64,000 nt of DNA from Phormidium tanganyikae FI6-MK23. Its GTDB lineage: Bacteria; Cyanobacteriota; Cyanobacteriia; Leptolyngbyales; Leptolyngbyaceae. Shown in pieces: positions 45,644 to 53,671 of the stretch (position 1 is the first letter of the stretch; every line of letters starts with the position of its first letter). Location of the stretch: positions 1 through 64,000 of the forward strand of contig JAHHHU010000009.1 of assembly GCA_019359175.1 (NCBI GenBank), written 5' to 3'. Below the pieces are notes generated by a model that saw only the letters and a program-made list of their open reading frames with translations, was not told the DNA's origin and searched no databases. The translations under genes were made by a program, and so were the position numbers.

Positions 45644-46831
45644 TTGATTTGCACGACACTAGAAACTGTGGGGGAAATCTGCCAGAGCGTGGACGCGATT
45701 TTTCAGCTTTTGCTTAACGAACTGAAACAAGCCACCAACGCCTCTGAGCGAAACTGCCGGGAAGTTGCCGATCGACTGACCCAGGAAGTTGTCCGAATCT
45801 GTTCCGAAAGTAAGCGAATTCAAGCATCAGGAGAAGTCCAAACTTGGGCGACGACGCTTGCCAAACACCGACTCCAGCAATGTCTGGCGTATCAGCGTTT
45901 GGGATCGCGTCGGGGTCGCGCCGAACTACACAGCAATCTCAGCGCGGTGATCTACCGTTACATCACGCCGCCGCAAACCCAGTCGAGTTATCAAGCCCGA
46001 TTAGTCTTGATCGAGGATTTTCTACAAGGCTTCTACATGGAAGCGCTGAATGCGTTTCGTCGGGAATCGCAGATGGGAGCGACTTATACCCCTCGATCGA
46101 CGTTAGAACTCGCAGAGTATATGGCGTTTACGGAGCGCTACGGCAAACGGCGAATTCCGCTTCCTGGAAATCGCAATCAGCAGCTCATTATTCTACGGGC
46201 GCAAACGTTCTCGCAGCAGCAACCGATCGAAACGCTGGTCGATCTGGAACAAGCGGCAGAAGGCTCGATGTCCGAGTCCGAGCATCCTTGGAATATGGCA
46301 TCGATTCAGCAAGTTCGCGAACAAATGGTCGCCCAAGAACCGGAACTCCCGGAAGACACGCTGCGGCAATCGGTGATCAAAGAACTGGTCACCTATCTCG
46401 AAGAACGCAAGCAAACCGACTGTATCGACTATTTCACCTTGCGGCTTCAAGACCTGCCTGCAAACGAAATTGAGACGATTTTGGGCTTAACGCCGCGTCA
46501 ACGGGATTACTTACAGCAGCGATTCAAATATCATTTGATTCGATTCTCGTTCTCGCACCATTGGGAGCTTGTGCATCAATGGCTAGAGGCAGATTTGGAG
46601 CGCAATCTCGGACTCTCGAATCGCCAGTGGCATACGTTGCATCAACGCGCCACGGTATCCCAAGCAAAACTTCTGGAACTCAAGCAACAAAAGCTACCGG
46701 AAAGCGCGATCGCACAACGGTTAGGTTGCACCATGAATCAAGTTCAGAAACAATGGTTTAAACTCCTGGAGCAAGCTTGGGAAATTCGTAATGACCAAGA
46801 TTCCGGAGGAACGCCATCGGCTGATGAATAG
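45644..46831 (+). CDS. hetZ: HetZ-like regulator
   Basis: The 395-residue protein matches HetZ. Blocks such as RHRLQQCLAYQRLGSRRGR, YMEALNAFRRESQMGATY, YMAFTERYGKRRIPLPGN and GLTPRQRDYLQQRFKYHLIR recur in the family. In Anabaena HetZ is a DNA-binding regulator needed early in heterocyst differentiation; homologs exist in filamentous strains without heterocysts, where the role is unclear. The frame starts at TTG 45644 behind GAGAG; no ATG fits. patU begins 12 bases after the stop, so the pair forms one transcription unit, as in Anabaena. Confidence 0.88.
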   Translation: MICTTLETVGEICQSVDAIFQLLLNELKQATNASERNCREVADRLTQEVVRICSESKRIQASGEVQTWATTLAKHRLQQCLAYQRLGSRRGRAELHSNLSAVIYRYITPPQTQSSYQARLVLIEDFLQGFYMEALNAFRRESQMGATYTPRSTLELAEYMAFTERYGKRRIPLPGNRNQQLIILRAQTFSQQQPIETLVDLEQAAEGSMSESEHPWNMASIQQVREQMVAQEPELPEDTLRQSVIKELVTYLEERKQTDCIDYFTLRLQDLPANEIETILGLTPRQRDYLQQRFKYHLIRFSFSHHWELVHQWLEADLERNLGLSNRQWHTLHQRATVSQAKLLELKQQKLPESAIAQRLGCTMNQVQKQWFKLLEQAWEIRNDQDSGGTPSADE

Positions 46832-46843
46832 GGTGTTATCACA

Positions 46844-47833
46844 ATGGATCACAACTTAGACACGCGAACGAAAGTTCTATTAAAACTGTTACAAAATCTC
46901 GGTCTTGTCGATCGCTTTGATCTCAAGACAGATTTGCTACAGCCACCCCTAAATCGTGATCCGGCTAGTGAAACAGGTTGTGGGGGTCGTTCCTCCCCAC
47001 AGCGCTCCTCACACGAGGATTCATCACACCAACCGGGAGAGATACCTGCTGTGCAAGATCGTTTTCATGCGCTGCTAAAACGTCGTCTTCTACTTGAAGC
47101 TCAACAAAATCCGCCACTTTTTCCCTGGGAGAAAGAGGCTGTGGAGTATGAAATTGAGCCGACGAGTTATGAAGCACAACCTGCTTTAGCGGCTGCATCT
47201 GTCTGGTTACACCAAATTCGTCACATGAATTTGCCGATTCCCATGCCTGAAGCGGTGATGACCGAACTTTTGGCGCGGTGTCAGTCGGTGTTGTTTTCGT
47301 CGCTCCGAGAAGGGGCAAAGCTGGTTCGGGCAGTGGATACGCTGTTTCCGGGTCAGTCTCAACTGCTGAATAACGTTGCGGGTTATGTGATGGTTTCACC
47401 GGCTCGGTCTAAGGTTGCTAAGCTGCAAGACCTGGCGATCGAGATTGGCGAAGAGTTGCCGGAGTCGTTCGACAGTGCGATCGAGACGCAACAAATGGCG
47501 TTATCGCTCTTGGCGGCGCGGGAGATTCTGAGTACGTTGATGCTGACGGTTTCGCCTGTGCAGCCGCAACTCGAACGGGAATGGCTCACTGAATTGGGAG
47601 CGTTTTTGCTGAAGGTTGGGTATGAGGCGGAGCGTTTGCGAATTGAGGCGGTGCTTCCTTGTGGGGGCAGTCTTTTGTTCCAGGGCGAGGAGTCTCGATC
47701 GCTAGTCGATCGCAATGATGCGGGTCGGCTGAGTTTGGAGATTCGAGAATTTAACGTCGATCGTGTTTACCCGTTGGAGATTCGCTTGGGTGAACAGGAT
47801 GTCCTGACGTTTGCGGTCAGCATTCAAAAATAG
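46844..47833 (+). CDS. patU: PatU-like protein, unsplit
   Basis: The 329-residue protein follows hetZ directly. It has an N-terminal helical part (DTRTKVLLKLLQNLGLVDRF), a variable hydrophilic linker (about 35-70) and a C-terminal domain (about 75-329; FHALLKRRLLLEAQQNPPLF, PWEKEAVEYE, GEELPESFDSA). In Anabaena PCC 7120 the equivalent region is split into patU5 and patU3 (established). Here a single frame covers both. PatU3 influences heterocyst spacing in Anabaena. In a strain that probably forms no heterocysts, its job is unknown. A terminator follows the stop. Confidence 0.82.
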   Translation: MDHNLDTRTKVLLKLLQNLGLVDRFDLKTDLLQPPLNRDPASETGCGGRSSPQRSSHEDSSHQPGEIPAVQDRFHALLKRRLLLEAQQNPPLFPWEKEAVEYEIEPTSYEAQPALAAASVWLHQIRHMNLPIPMPEAVMTELLARCQSVLFSSLREGAKLVRAVDTLFPGQSQLLNNVAGYVMVSPARSKVAKLQDLAIEIGEELPESFDSAIETQQMALSLLAAREILSTLMLTVSPVQPQLEREWLTELGAFLLKVGYEAERLRIEAVLPCGGSLLFQGEESRSLVDRNDAGRLSLEIREFNVDRVYPLEIRLGEQDVLTFAVSIQK

Positions 47834-47852
47834 AGTTTGAGGCTGAAGTCGG

Positions 47853-47890
47853 AGGGTGAAGGCAGGATATCGCTTTCACCCTTTATTTTT
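47853..47890 (+). terminator. Terminator of hetZ-patU
   Basis: AGGGTGAA pairs with TTCACCCT across a 14-base loop and is followed by TTATTTTT, 20 bases after the patU stop. Confidence 0.75.
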
Positions 47891-47968
47891 GCGGGCTGAG
47901 TTTGAAAGTGCGATCGTAAACCCGGTCGAATAACGAAGCTTAGAATCTTTGTCGCAACGCTGCCCGAT

Positions 47969-48223
47969 TCATTTGCTTGCCCGTTCAAGCTCTTCGCGTA
48001 AAACTCGTCTTAATGTCGCTTCTAAAGGTTCACGCTGTTGCTCGATATGTTGCCGTAATGCTTCATTGATTAAGCTTTGATAGTTACCGCCTTCTGCGGC
48101 GTGAACTTGTTCGCGAAACCAGTCCAATATTTCATCATCTAACCGAATTGTGATGCGAGTCTTTCCGGTAGAGGGTTCAACTGCACCTCGCTTTCCTTGG
48201 CTGAAATCGTACTCTGTTTCCAT
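47969..48223 (-). CDS. BrnA-type antitoxin, no BrnT partner
   Basis: From METEYDFSQGKRGAVEP the protein has 84 residues. TRITIRLDDEILDWFREQV and NYQSLINEALRQHI form the BrnA-like ribbon-helix-helix domain. BrnA normally lies directly after the brnT toxin gene and neutralises that RNase. Here no BrnT-like frame precedes it; the upstream 100 bases are non-coding. A possible operator is GTATGCACG...CATAC near 48310-48335. It may be an orphan left after loss of the toxin, or it may repress other promoters. Confidence 0.75.
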   Translation of the reverse strand: METEYDFSQGKRGAVEPSTGKTRITIRLDDEILDWFREQVHAAEGGNYQSLINEALRQHIEQQREPLEATLRRVLREELERASK

Positions 48224-48342
48224 GAGCTTATCCCTCTTCGTATTGTGTCCGTTCATGACGCAAGATTGGAGGCAACGTTTTCTCTGTTCCATTGGTATGC
48301 CATGCTTTGATTGTATGCACGTTTGTACATACTGATGTCGTC

Positions 48343-48381
48343 ATTCCAGATTGAGGGGACCTAGGAAGTAGAAGAAATCGC
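48343..48381. repeat. Imperfect 39-bp direct repeat, copy A
   Basis: This stretch matches 48690-48728 (the 3' end of the nuclease gene) at 31 of 39 positions in the same orientation, with AGGAAGTAGAAG identical. The HicB-like gene lies between the two copies. It may be a leftover of a duplicated gene end or an old recombination junction. Confidence 0.6.
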
Positions 48382-48395
48382 GCTTGCAGTTAAAC

Positions 48396-48623
48396 TCAAA
48401 GCAGATTAGGTTCTGATGGATGAGCATTGGGGCAGAGTAGTTGCTCGCGTTCTTGTAGAACTTCAATATGAAGTGCGATCGCTTCTTGGATATTCTGTAG
48501 TGCTTCTTCGCGGGTTTCGCCTTGGCTTACACATCCCGGTAAACTTGGGACTTCTGCAATGATGTAGCCATCTTCGTCAGGATACAAAAGAACAGTACGT
48601 TGAGTGGGCGATGAATCTGGCAT
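48396..48623 (-). CDS. HicB-type antitoxin, no HicA partner
   Basis: The 75-residue protein has the HicB-like RNase H-type core: YIIAEVPSLPGCVSQGETR followed by EEALQNIQEAIALHIEVL. HicB normally sits next to hicA, a small double-stranded-RNA-binding toxin gene. No HicA-like frame is seen on either side. It is a solitary member, which is common in cyanobacteria. It lies between the copies of a 39-bp direct repeat and next to the nuclease-ATPase operon. Confidence 0.75.
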   Translation of the reverse strand: MPDSSPTQRTVLLYPDEDGYIIAEVPSLPGCVSQGETREEALQNIQEAIALHIEVLQEREQLLCPNAHPSEPNLL

Positions 48624-48684
48624 AAGCTGGGATAGTTGTGTATGACTAGCTTATCGCGGGATTTTAAGAGAGCGATCGGAGATC

Positions 48685-50091
48685 TCAAGATTCGAGATTT
48701 AACGGACGGAGGAAGTAGAAGCGATCGCTGCCATCATTCTCTTTCCTGCATCCAACGAATCCTGCCATCGGGGAGGAGAGTTCGATCAGGATTTTTTGTA
48801 GTTCTTCTCGGTCAAGCGGTTGAGAAGGGCTGGACGCATCGTAAACGCCGAGAATAAAGCCGAGCTCCAAAGCTTGCGGCGCTTTTTTATGCAAAAGTTG
48901 AACGATTTGCGCTCTGACTTTAATTTGCTGCCAGCATCGATCGACGTACTGATTTACTTTTTGGTCAGCATCTTCGCCAAAGGGCGGTTGTTCTAAGCAG
49001 GGCTTTAGTTCCCATAAATTAATTGCGCCTGGATGCTTTGCTTTGAGGTCAACAAGTCTTTCTAAGGTTTCAGGACGAATGACATTCATTTTATTTCCGA
49101 TCGCAGTTTGTTTTGCATGATGGTTGAGCTTTCCCGCTGCCATGATCACTTTAATTGCTTGGTCATACTCTTTGTCGGGTAGGTGCTTATGACCGAGCTT
49201 GATTAACTGGGCTGGTGTACTATCGGGAACGGATTCTGTTTTGCTTGCTTTGCATTCGCCTACGATTGCGTAAGGCGCTTCACAGTAGAAATCGATTCCC
49301 CCTGCTCCGCCTGTGGCATTAGGATCAAGACTGACTTTGATATCGTTGCGCGAGTTCGTAAAGCCTAGTTTGATAAAGCCTTTGCGGACAACTTTCTCGA
49401 ATGTGTCACCGTCACTAGAATTCCCAATAGTTGCGATCGTGGGAATCCAGTTCAAGTCAGAATCGGCACGATCGACGATCGCAGTTTCCGTCCAACCCAA
49501 GAAGCATTTCAAATCTTGTTCGAGATGACTGGCGCTTGGGTGCGTAGGCGTGAGTTGAGCGATTGCGGAATGTAATGCTTCTAGTTCTGGATGCTCTGGC
49601 GGTTCTAGGTTTTCGAGTTGGTGTTTGCGCTGGGCGAAAATGCGATCGCTCAGAACAGGGAGTATGTTAGAAACATCGGTCGGGCTGAGACTCGTGAATT
49701 TCCCTAGTTTATCAGGTGCAATTTCAGTGCTAATTTCGATAGCTTCTGGAAGACTGTAGACTCTCAAGAACGTTAGAATCAGTCGCTGTTTCTGCTCTAG
49801 ATGATCTTTTAGCGCGTCTTTTGTCCAAATGGTGAGATGAGACAGAGATTCGATTTGATTGGCATCTTCGACCACTATGCAATGTTCACATTTAGCCCAT
49901 CCCCGAAGGGTATTTGAGCAACTAGACTGCGGTTTTAGACGATATGTTCGCGTTGTATCGACACAAGGATAGAGCGCGAATGACCACCCAGTTTGAACAA
50001 AAACATTAGAAATCGCCACAATTGATTGCCCATAGAGCAAAGCTGCGATGTCTACGGCAGGCAAACACAAAGCCCTGTCAATTAACACCAT
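48685..50091 (-). CDS. PD-(D/E)XK nuclease with novel N-terminal domain (candidate defence operon, gene 3)
   Basis: The 468-residue protein has two parts. The N-terminal about 190 residues include LCLPAVDIAALLYGQSIVAI, a zinc-ribbon-like WAKCEHC and a helical region; I cannot name this family with certainty. Residues about 230-300 form a restriction-endonuclease core. DTFEKVVRKGFIKLGF leads to GGIDFYC with D267, then VGECKASK with E279 and K281, a D-x11-E-x-K arrangement typical of Mrr-like PD-(D/E)XK nucleases. The C-terminal part is helical and ends DRFYFLRPLNLES. Its start lies one base after the ATPase stop, so the two genes are translationally coupled. Nuclease action on DNA is inferred from the motif. 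Confidence 0.75.
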   Translation of the reverse strand: MVLIDRALCLPAVDIAALLYGQSIVAISNVFVQTGWSFALYPCVDTTRTYRLKPQSSCSNTLRGWAKCEHCIVVEDANQIESLSHLTIWTKDALKDHLEQKQRLILTFLRVYSLPEAIEISTEIAPDKLGKFTSLSPTDVSNILPVLSDRIFAQRKHQLENLEPPEHPELEALHSAIAQLTPTHPSASHLEQDLKCFLGWTETAIVDRADSDLNWIPTIATIGNSSDGDTFEKVVRKGFIKLGFTNSRNDIKVSLDPNATGGAGGIDFYCEAPYAIVGECKASKTESVPDSTPAQLIKLGHKHLPDKEYDQAIKVIMAAGKLNHHAKQTAIGNKMNVIRPETLERLVDLKAKHPGAINLWELKPCLEQPPFGEDADQKVNQYVDRCWQQIKVRAQIVQLLHKKAPQALELGFILGVYDASSPSQPLDREELQKILIELSSPMAGFVGCRKENDGSDRFYFLRPLNLES

Positions 50092-50092
50092 C

Positions 50093-52072
50093 TCACACCT
50101 GAATCAGTAGATCATCTAGAACATCAGCACTATCAGAATCGCTTGAACTATCCAAGTCATCAAACAAATTAGACTCATCAGAGTCATTTGAATGATCCAA
50201 ATTCTTTGGTGGCTCAGGTTCGTCGGCAATGTCTTCGGGGATCTGATAAGAAGGATCGCTCAAAATTTCTTGAAGAAGTGGGTTATGAATTCCTAGCCAG
50301 TACTGACTCCCCTTCTCTGCAATAAAATTGAGGATTTCTTCTTCTGTCACTTTATAGTCAGATTCCCGTTTCTTCCACACTGCTCGTAAAGCAAGAAGCG
50401 GCTTGATCTCTTTTTCATTTAACTCAACAAACTCACCACCCTGATTAATTAAAGGCTCAAGATGAGTTGTTCTGAAATGCTTATTAATCGGACGATCTTT
50501 TGAACGAACAAGGCAGCCACGAGTAATATCAAAGCCTGCTTTGTCCTGCAATCGCTTTAGCCCTGCACCAAACGCCCTGCCGCCCTCATATTGCAAAACA
50601 GCGACACCGATTCTGAACTCAGCACCGTTGTCTGCTCCAATAACTTTGAAGTTCAGATAGTCGTCTTTTTTGCCTCGCTTCTTTACTCCTGTAGTCACTT
50701 CTTGAATCACGAACTTGTCAACGCTCTGATTCACCAAGTTCTGGAATCCAAAGAATAGAGCATCTGCGAGAAGATAATTGTCTTCTATACAGAGTTTAAT
50801 GTCCTCGCTTAGTTCATGGGTGAAAGCCATCTCTACCTGAGCAAGTGAATCATCTTGTGCAGGTTCATGTACAAGCTTATCTACAGTAGGTATCTCAGAT
50901 ACAGGTGTGCAGTTTGTACGACACCACTGGAGCACCTCTCGCATTGTTGGTTTTTCCTGTCCGATTTCGCGGAGTCGTACTTCATCGAATGGATAGATTG
51001 AATGTGGTGGCACGAGATCCCTTGCGTCGTAATACTCCTTGAGAAAGAAAGAAACAAGCTCGATCGTGGAATCGCCATCTAAATATTTCAGTTCTAAAGG
51101 CGAATCGGAGTAGGTCATCAGCTTTGTTGAGACACTGCGGGGCATTGCACCTGAGACCTTCTCTGTCCAGATTCCAGGCATCATTACGGTGAGGATAACG
51201 CCCCTTCTCAAGTTTTCAATTAACTCTTTGACCAAACTTGCAATCAATTGAGCTTTGTAAAGCCCTCCATCATTTATGTCAGCAACATCAAGTTCGTCAA
51301 AACAGATTACTAATTCGTTGTACTCACTGATTACATCAAGAATCTGAAGTACTGCATCAAATGATTCATTCTGGGTTGGTAGCCGCAATTCGTTTGATTT
51401 GAATTGAGGAAGCTCTTTTCCTGCCAACCACTTTGAGGCATCAAGAACTTGATTCTCTGATAGCGTCCAGAAAATTCCTCGAATGATATCTGGATCTTGA
51501 ACAGTTTTGATTCTACAAAACTGGGTTGTTAGCTTTGTAACCCAAGCTGTAACGCTCTGCTCATTACTTTGATCGATTTTCTTGACGAGATCCTTAGGCT
51601 CCCATAGCTTCGCGTTGGGATTGGCAGCCCTAAAAACATCGTTCGCCATTGAGGTTGCGAGTTCTTGCCACTGTCTTACTCCTTGGCTACCAATATTACT
51701 TAAGCTATCTGCTAGAAGTTGTTGAAAGCCCTGCTTCACATTGTTCAGATTATTAAATTTATTGGCAAAGATGAAAAACGCGCCGCCTTGAGCTTGAAGC
51801 CGATGACGAATTCGACTAATGATGTGAGTTTTGCCTGTTCCATCCTGTGCGGTGATGAGAACTGAAACTGCATTGCACTGTCCTTTGCGAATTTCTTCTA
51901 AAGCCTTAAAAACAGCATCTGAAGCATGACTATTTAAACTTTCAACGTCTGGAAAGGATTTTCCCCAAACATTATTTGCGTTAACAAAAGGAGGTTGCGA
52001 GAACGGATTGTGTTCCAGTAGGACAGCATTGATCGCTTCGATCGAAGTAGAACTTGGCTGAGAAGAATTCAT
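50093..52072 (-). CDS. P-loop ATPase with acidic tail (candidate defence operon, gene 2)
   Basis: The 659-residue protein opens with a P-loop NTPase domain. Walker A is TAQDGTGKTHII with K81. The Walker B strand ELVICFDELD holds D259 and E260. The layout (HNPFSQPPF before the P-loop, ELI..LRRGVILTVMMPG after Walker B) resembles AAA/ORC-type or STAND-like ATPases. The middle and C-terminal regions (about 430-590) contain strands such as RIGVAVLQYEGGRAFGAG, possibly a degenerate nuclease-like or substrate-binding fold. The last 50 residues are Asp/Ser-rich. It has few GCGATCGC sites and looks AT-richer than its neighbours, suggesting later arrival. It probably couples ATP use to the nuclease. 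Confidence 0.75.
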   Translation of the reverse strand: MNSSQPSSTSIEAINAVLLEHNPFSQPPFVNANNVWGKSFPDVESLNSHASDAVFKALEEIRKGQCNAVSVLITAQDGTGKTHIISRIRHRLQAQGGAFFIFANKFNNLNNVKQGFQQLLADSLSNIGSQGVRQWQELATSMANDVFRAANPNAKLWEPKDLVKKIDQSNEQSVTAWVTKLTTQFCRIKTVQDPDIIRGIFWTLSENQVLDASKWLAGKELPQFKSNELRLPTQNESFDAVLQILDVISEYNELVICFDELDVADINDGGLYKAQLIASLVKELIENLRRGVILTVMMPGIWTEKVSGAMPRSVSTKLMTYSDSPLELKYLDGDSTIELVSFFLKEYYDARDLVPPHSIYPFDEVRLREIGQEKPTMREVLQWCRTNCTPVSEIPTVDKLVHEPAQDDSLAQVEMAFTHELSEDIKLCIEDNYLLADALFFGFQNLVNQSVDKFVIQEVTTGVKKRGKKDDYLNFKVIGADNGAEFRIGVAVLQYEGGRAFGAGLKRLQDKAGFDITRGCLVRSKDRPINKHFRTTHLEPLINQGGEFVELNEKEIKPLLALRAVWKKRESDYKVTEEEILNFIAEKGSQYWLGIHNPLLQEILSDPSYQIPEDIADEPEPPKNLDHSNDSDESNLFDDLDSSSDSDSADVLDDLLIQV

Positions 52073-52130
52073 GGTTTACGAGCTTGGGTGTGAGCAGTTA
52101 GGAAATTAGAAAGTTAGGAAAAATGAAAGC

Positions 52131-52784
52131 CTAGAGACGTCTGGCATAGTAACGGATACTGCCCAGAGCAGTTTTAATAGAGTCTTCTGCTTTCTCTGGT
52201 GTGAGTTCTGGCATCTCTCCACCAATTAGTTGAATTGCATCTTGGGTTTGCAACTTCAGCAACCACTCATCAAAGCTCGATCGCTCAACTCGTTCCCCAA
52301 TTTCGCGCCGAATCCGATAAATCGGCACTAAATTATCGAGGTTATAATCGCGATTCAATCGATCGTAGATTTCCAACGCCACAGGCTCGAATTCCTCATA
52401 CGACGCGATCGCGCTTTTCTTCCCATTGCCGTTCATAACAGGCGCACTTGCCAAGCAATTTTGTCTAATCCATCTCAGCAAAGGATTAGCGGTTTTTGTG
52501 CTGGTTGCTCGATCGTCAAACTTAAAATCCTCTGACTTCAAGCCGTCCGCTAAAAGTTGCTGACCGATCGCAGTCAACTTGAGCGAACTGCTGACAACCT
52601 CGATCGCCTTCTTCTCGATTAGCGTTTGATAAATCGGCTCATAGTCAGAAGATTTCTCCTGGTTGCGTTTTAATTTCCCGATCAGGGCGCTTTTTTTGAT
52701 TTCAGATTCTCGATCGTTCGCATCCCACAATGCCAGCAAAAGGCGGGTTTTTGCTTGGGCTTCATTTCCTCGTAAAGTCATCAT
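52131..52784 (-). CDS. Winged-helix-like protein (candidate defence operon, gene 1)
   Basis: The 217-residue protein has an N-terminal helical domain with a winged-helix-like pattern. AQAKTRLLLALWDANDRES is followed by YEPIYQTLIEKKAIEVVSSS, then KLTAIGQQLLADGL. A helical C terminus includes YRIRREIGERVERSSFDEWL, with SSFDEWLLKLQTQDAIQLIG as another possible wing. It has no enzyme motifs. It is first in the operon, 58 bases before the ATPase start, and may recognise DNA or regulate the operon. The winged-helix reading is inferred from the pattern, not from a match. Confidence 0.65.
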   Translation of the reverse strand: MMTLRGNEAQAKTRLLLALWDANDRESEIKKSALIGKLKRNQEKSSDYEPIYQTLIEKKAIEVVSSSLKLTAIGQQLLADGLKSEDFKFDDRATSTKTANPLLRWIRQNCLASAPVMNGNGKKSAIASYEEFEPVALEIYDRLNRDYNLDNLVPIYRIRREIGERVERSSFDEWLLKLQTQDAIQLIGGEMPELTPEKAEDSIKTALGSIRYYARRL

Positions 52785-53197
52785 CTATCTCCTTGGGGGC
52801 TAACCGCAACGCATCTACACAAATTCTGATTGCTGTCAAAGTACCTACGTATTAAAGCTGCAAGTTTGTAGGTCAATGCCAGAATACCCAGTCAAAAAAA
52901 GAGATTAACGTAAAAAATTTAACAATCTACTTAAGTGAAGCAAGAGTTACCCAAATGGACGAGAAACGCCTGTATTGCCTCTATTCAAAGAGATTTATAG
53001 ATTACGAAAAGACATTGCTTACTAACATACAAGCTTTAAACACTGAGTTTCGACAGTAACAGATAGAGTTTCTACTGAGAAGCGTAAAGTTTCGGTAAAG
53101 AGGCTGATTCTTTGTCAATTTCGCGATCGTCAAATCCGCAATGTTGCTTAAGCCCTGAATCTCATAAAATAGGTTTTGTTCCCTGTTCTGTTGGTTT
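52785..53197. other. Divergent promoter gap between the candidate operon and the Tab2-like gene
   Basis: About 410 AT-rich bases without a gene. On the right, TTGCTT and TAAAAT about 15 bases apart (near 53145-53171) could be a promoter for the Tab2-like gene. I see no remains of the missing N-terminal half of that gene and no repeats. Confidence 0.5.
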
Positions 53198-53671
53198 ATG
53201 CGAAATCCTCCTCAGCCGTTGCCCGAAAATTTGTGGGGAGAACAATGGCGGTTTGCGTCACTCCGAGCAGGCGATTTAGTCGAAACGATCGCTAATCGCA
53301 CAATCCCGATCGTAGAAATGCCCGAAGCACGATTTCCAATCAATTTGGGGATCGCATCAACGGTTCAGATTCCGGGAGTCGTGATTGATGGGGGACGACG
53401 ATCAATGCAGTTAGCGCGATGGTTAAAGGCGAGTCAGCCTGTGTCGATGGATGCGATCGCAGGTGCGCCGGATGGGTTGATTTTGAATGCGGGAGAAGTC
53501 GATCGATGGATTGTGGCGACGTTTGAAGATCCAGAAATGCGAAGCGCTGCCCAATTATTTGAACAGCGCAAAAAAGAAAGCGATCTATTACATTTTCTAC
53601 TGGTTGAGCCGGATGATTCAGGAATGACCTACACCGGATTTTGGTTGCTGAGAAGTCAAGGGTTGAAATAG
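53198..53671 (+). CDS. Half-length Tab2/DUF1092-like protein
   Basis: The 157-residue protein resembles only the C-terminal half of Tab2/Atab2 proteins (DUF1092, usually about 280 residues). The opening PPQPLPENLWGEQWRF corresponds to the second half of the family. IPGVVIDGGRRSMQLARWL, EVDRWIVATFEDPE and [13 protein letters not shown] complete it. Full-length Tab2 helps translation of photosystem I mRNAs. The N-terminal domain is missing and is not found upstream. It may be a truncated gene or a short paralog. Its 3' end overlaps nagZ by 54 bases in convergent orientation. Confidence 0.65.
   Translation: MRNPPQPLPENLWGEQWRFASLRAGDLVETIANRTIPIVEMPEARFPINLGIASTVQIPGVVIDGGRRSMQLARWLKASQPVSMDAIAGAPDGLILNAGEVDRWIVATFEDPEMRSAAQLFEQRKKESDLLHFLLVEPDDSGMTYTGFWLLRSQGLK

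Noticed and set aside
53618-53671. The convergent nagZ/Tab2-like overlap as evidence of misannotation
   Set aside because: Both ends carry recognisable conserved sequence (the Tab2 GFWLLR end and the nagZ frame), so the 54-base overlap is accepted.
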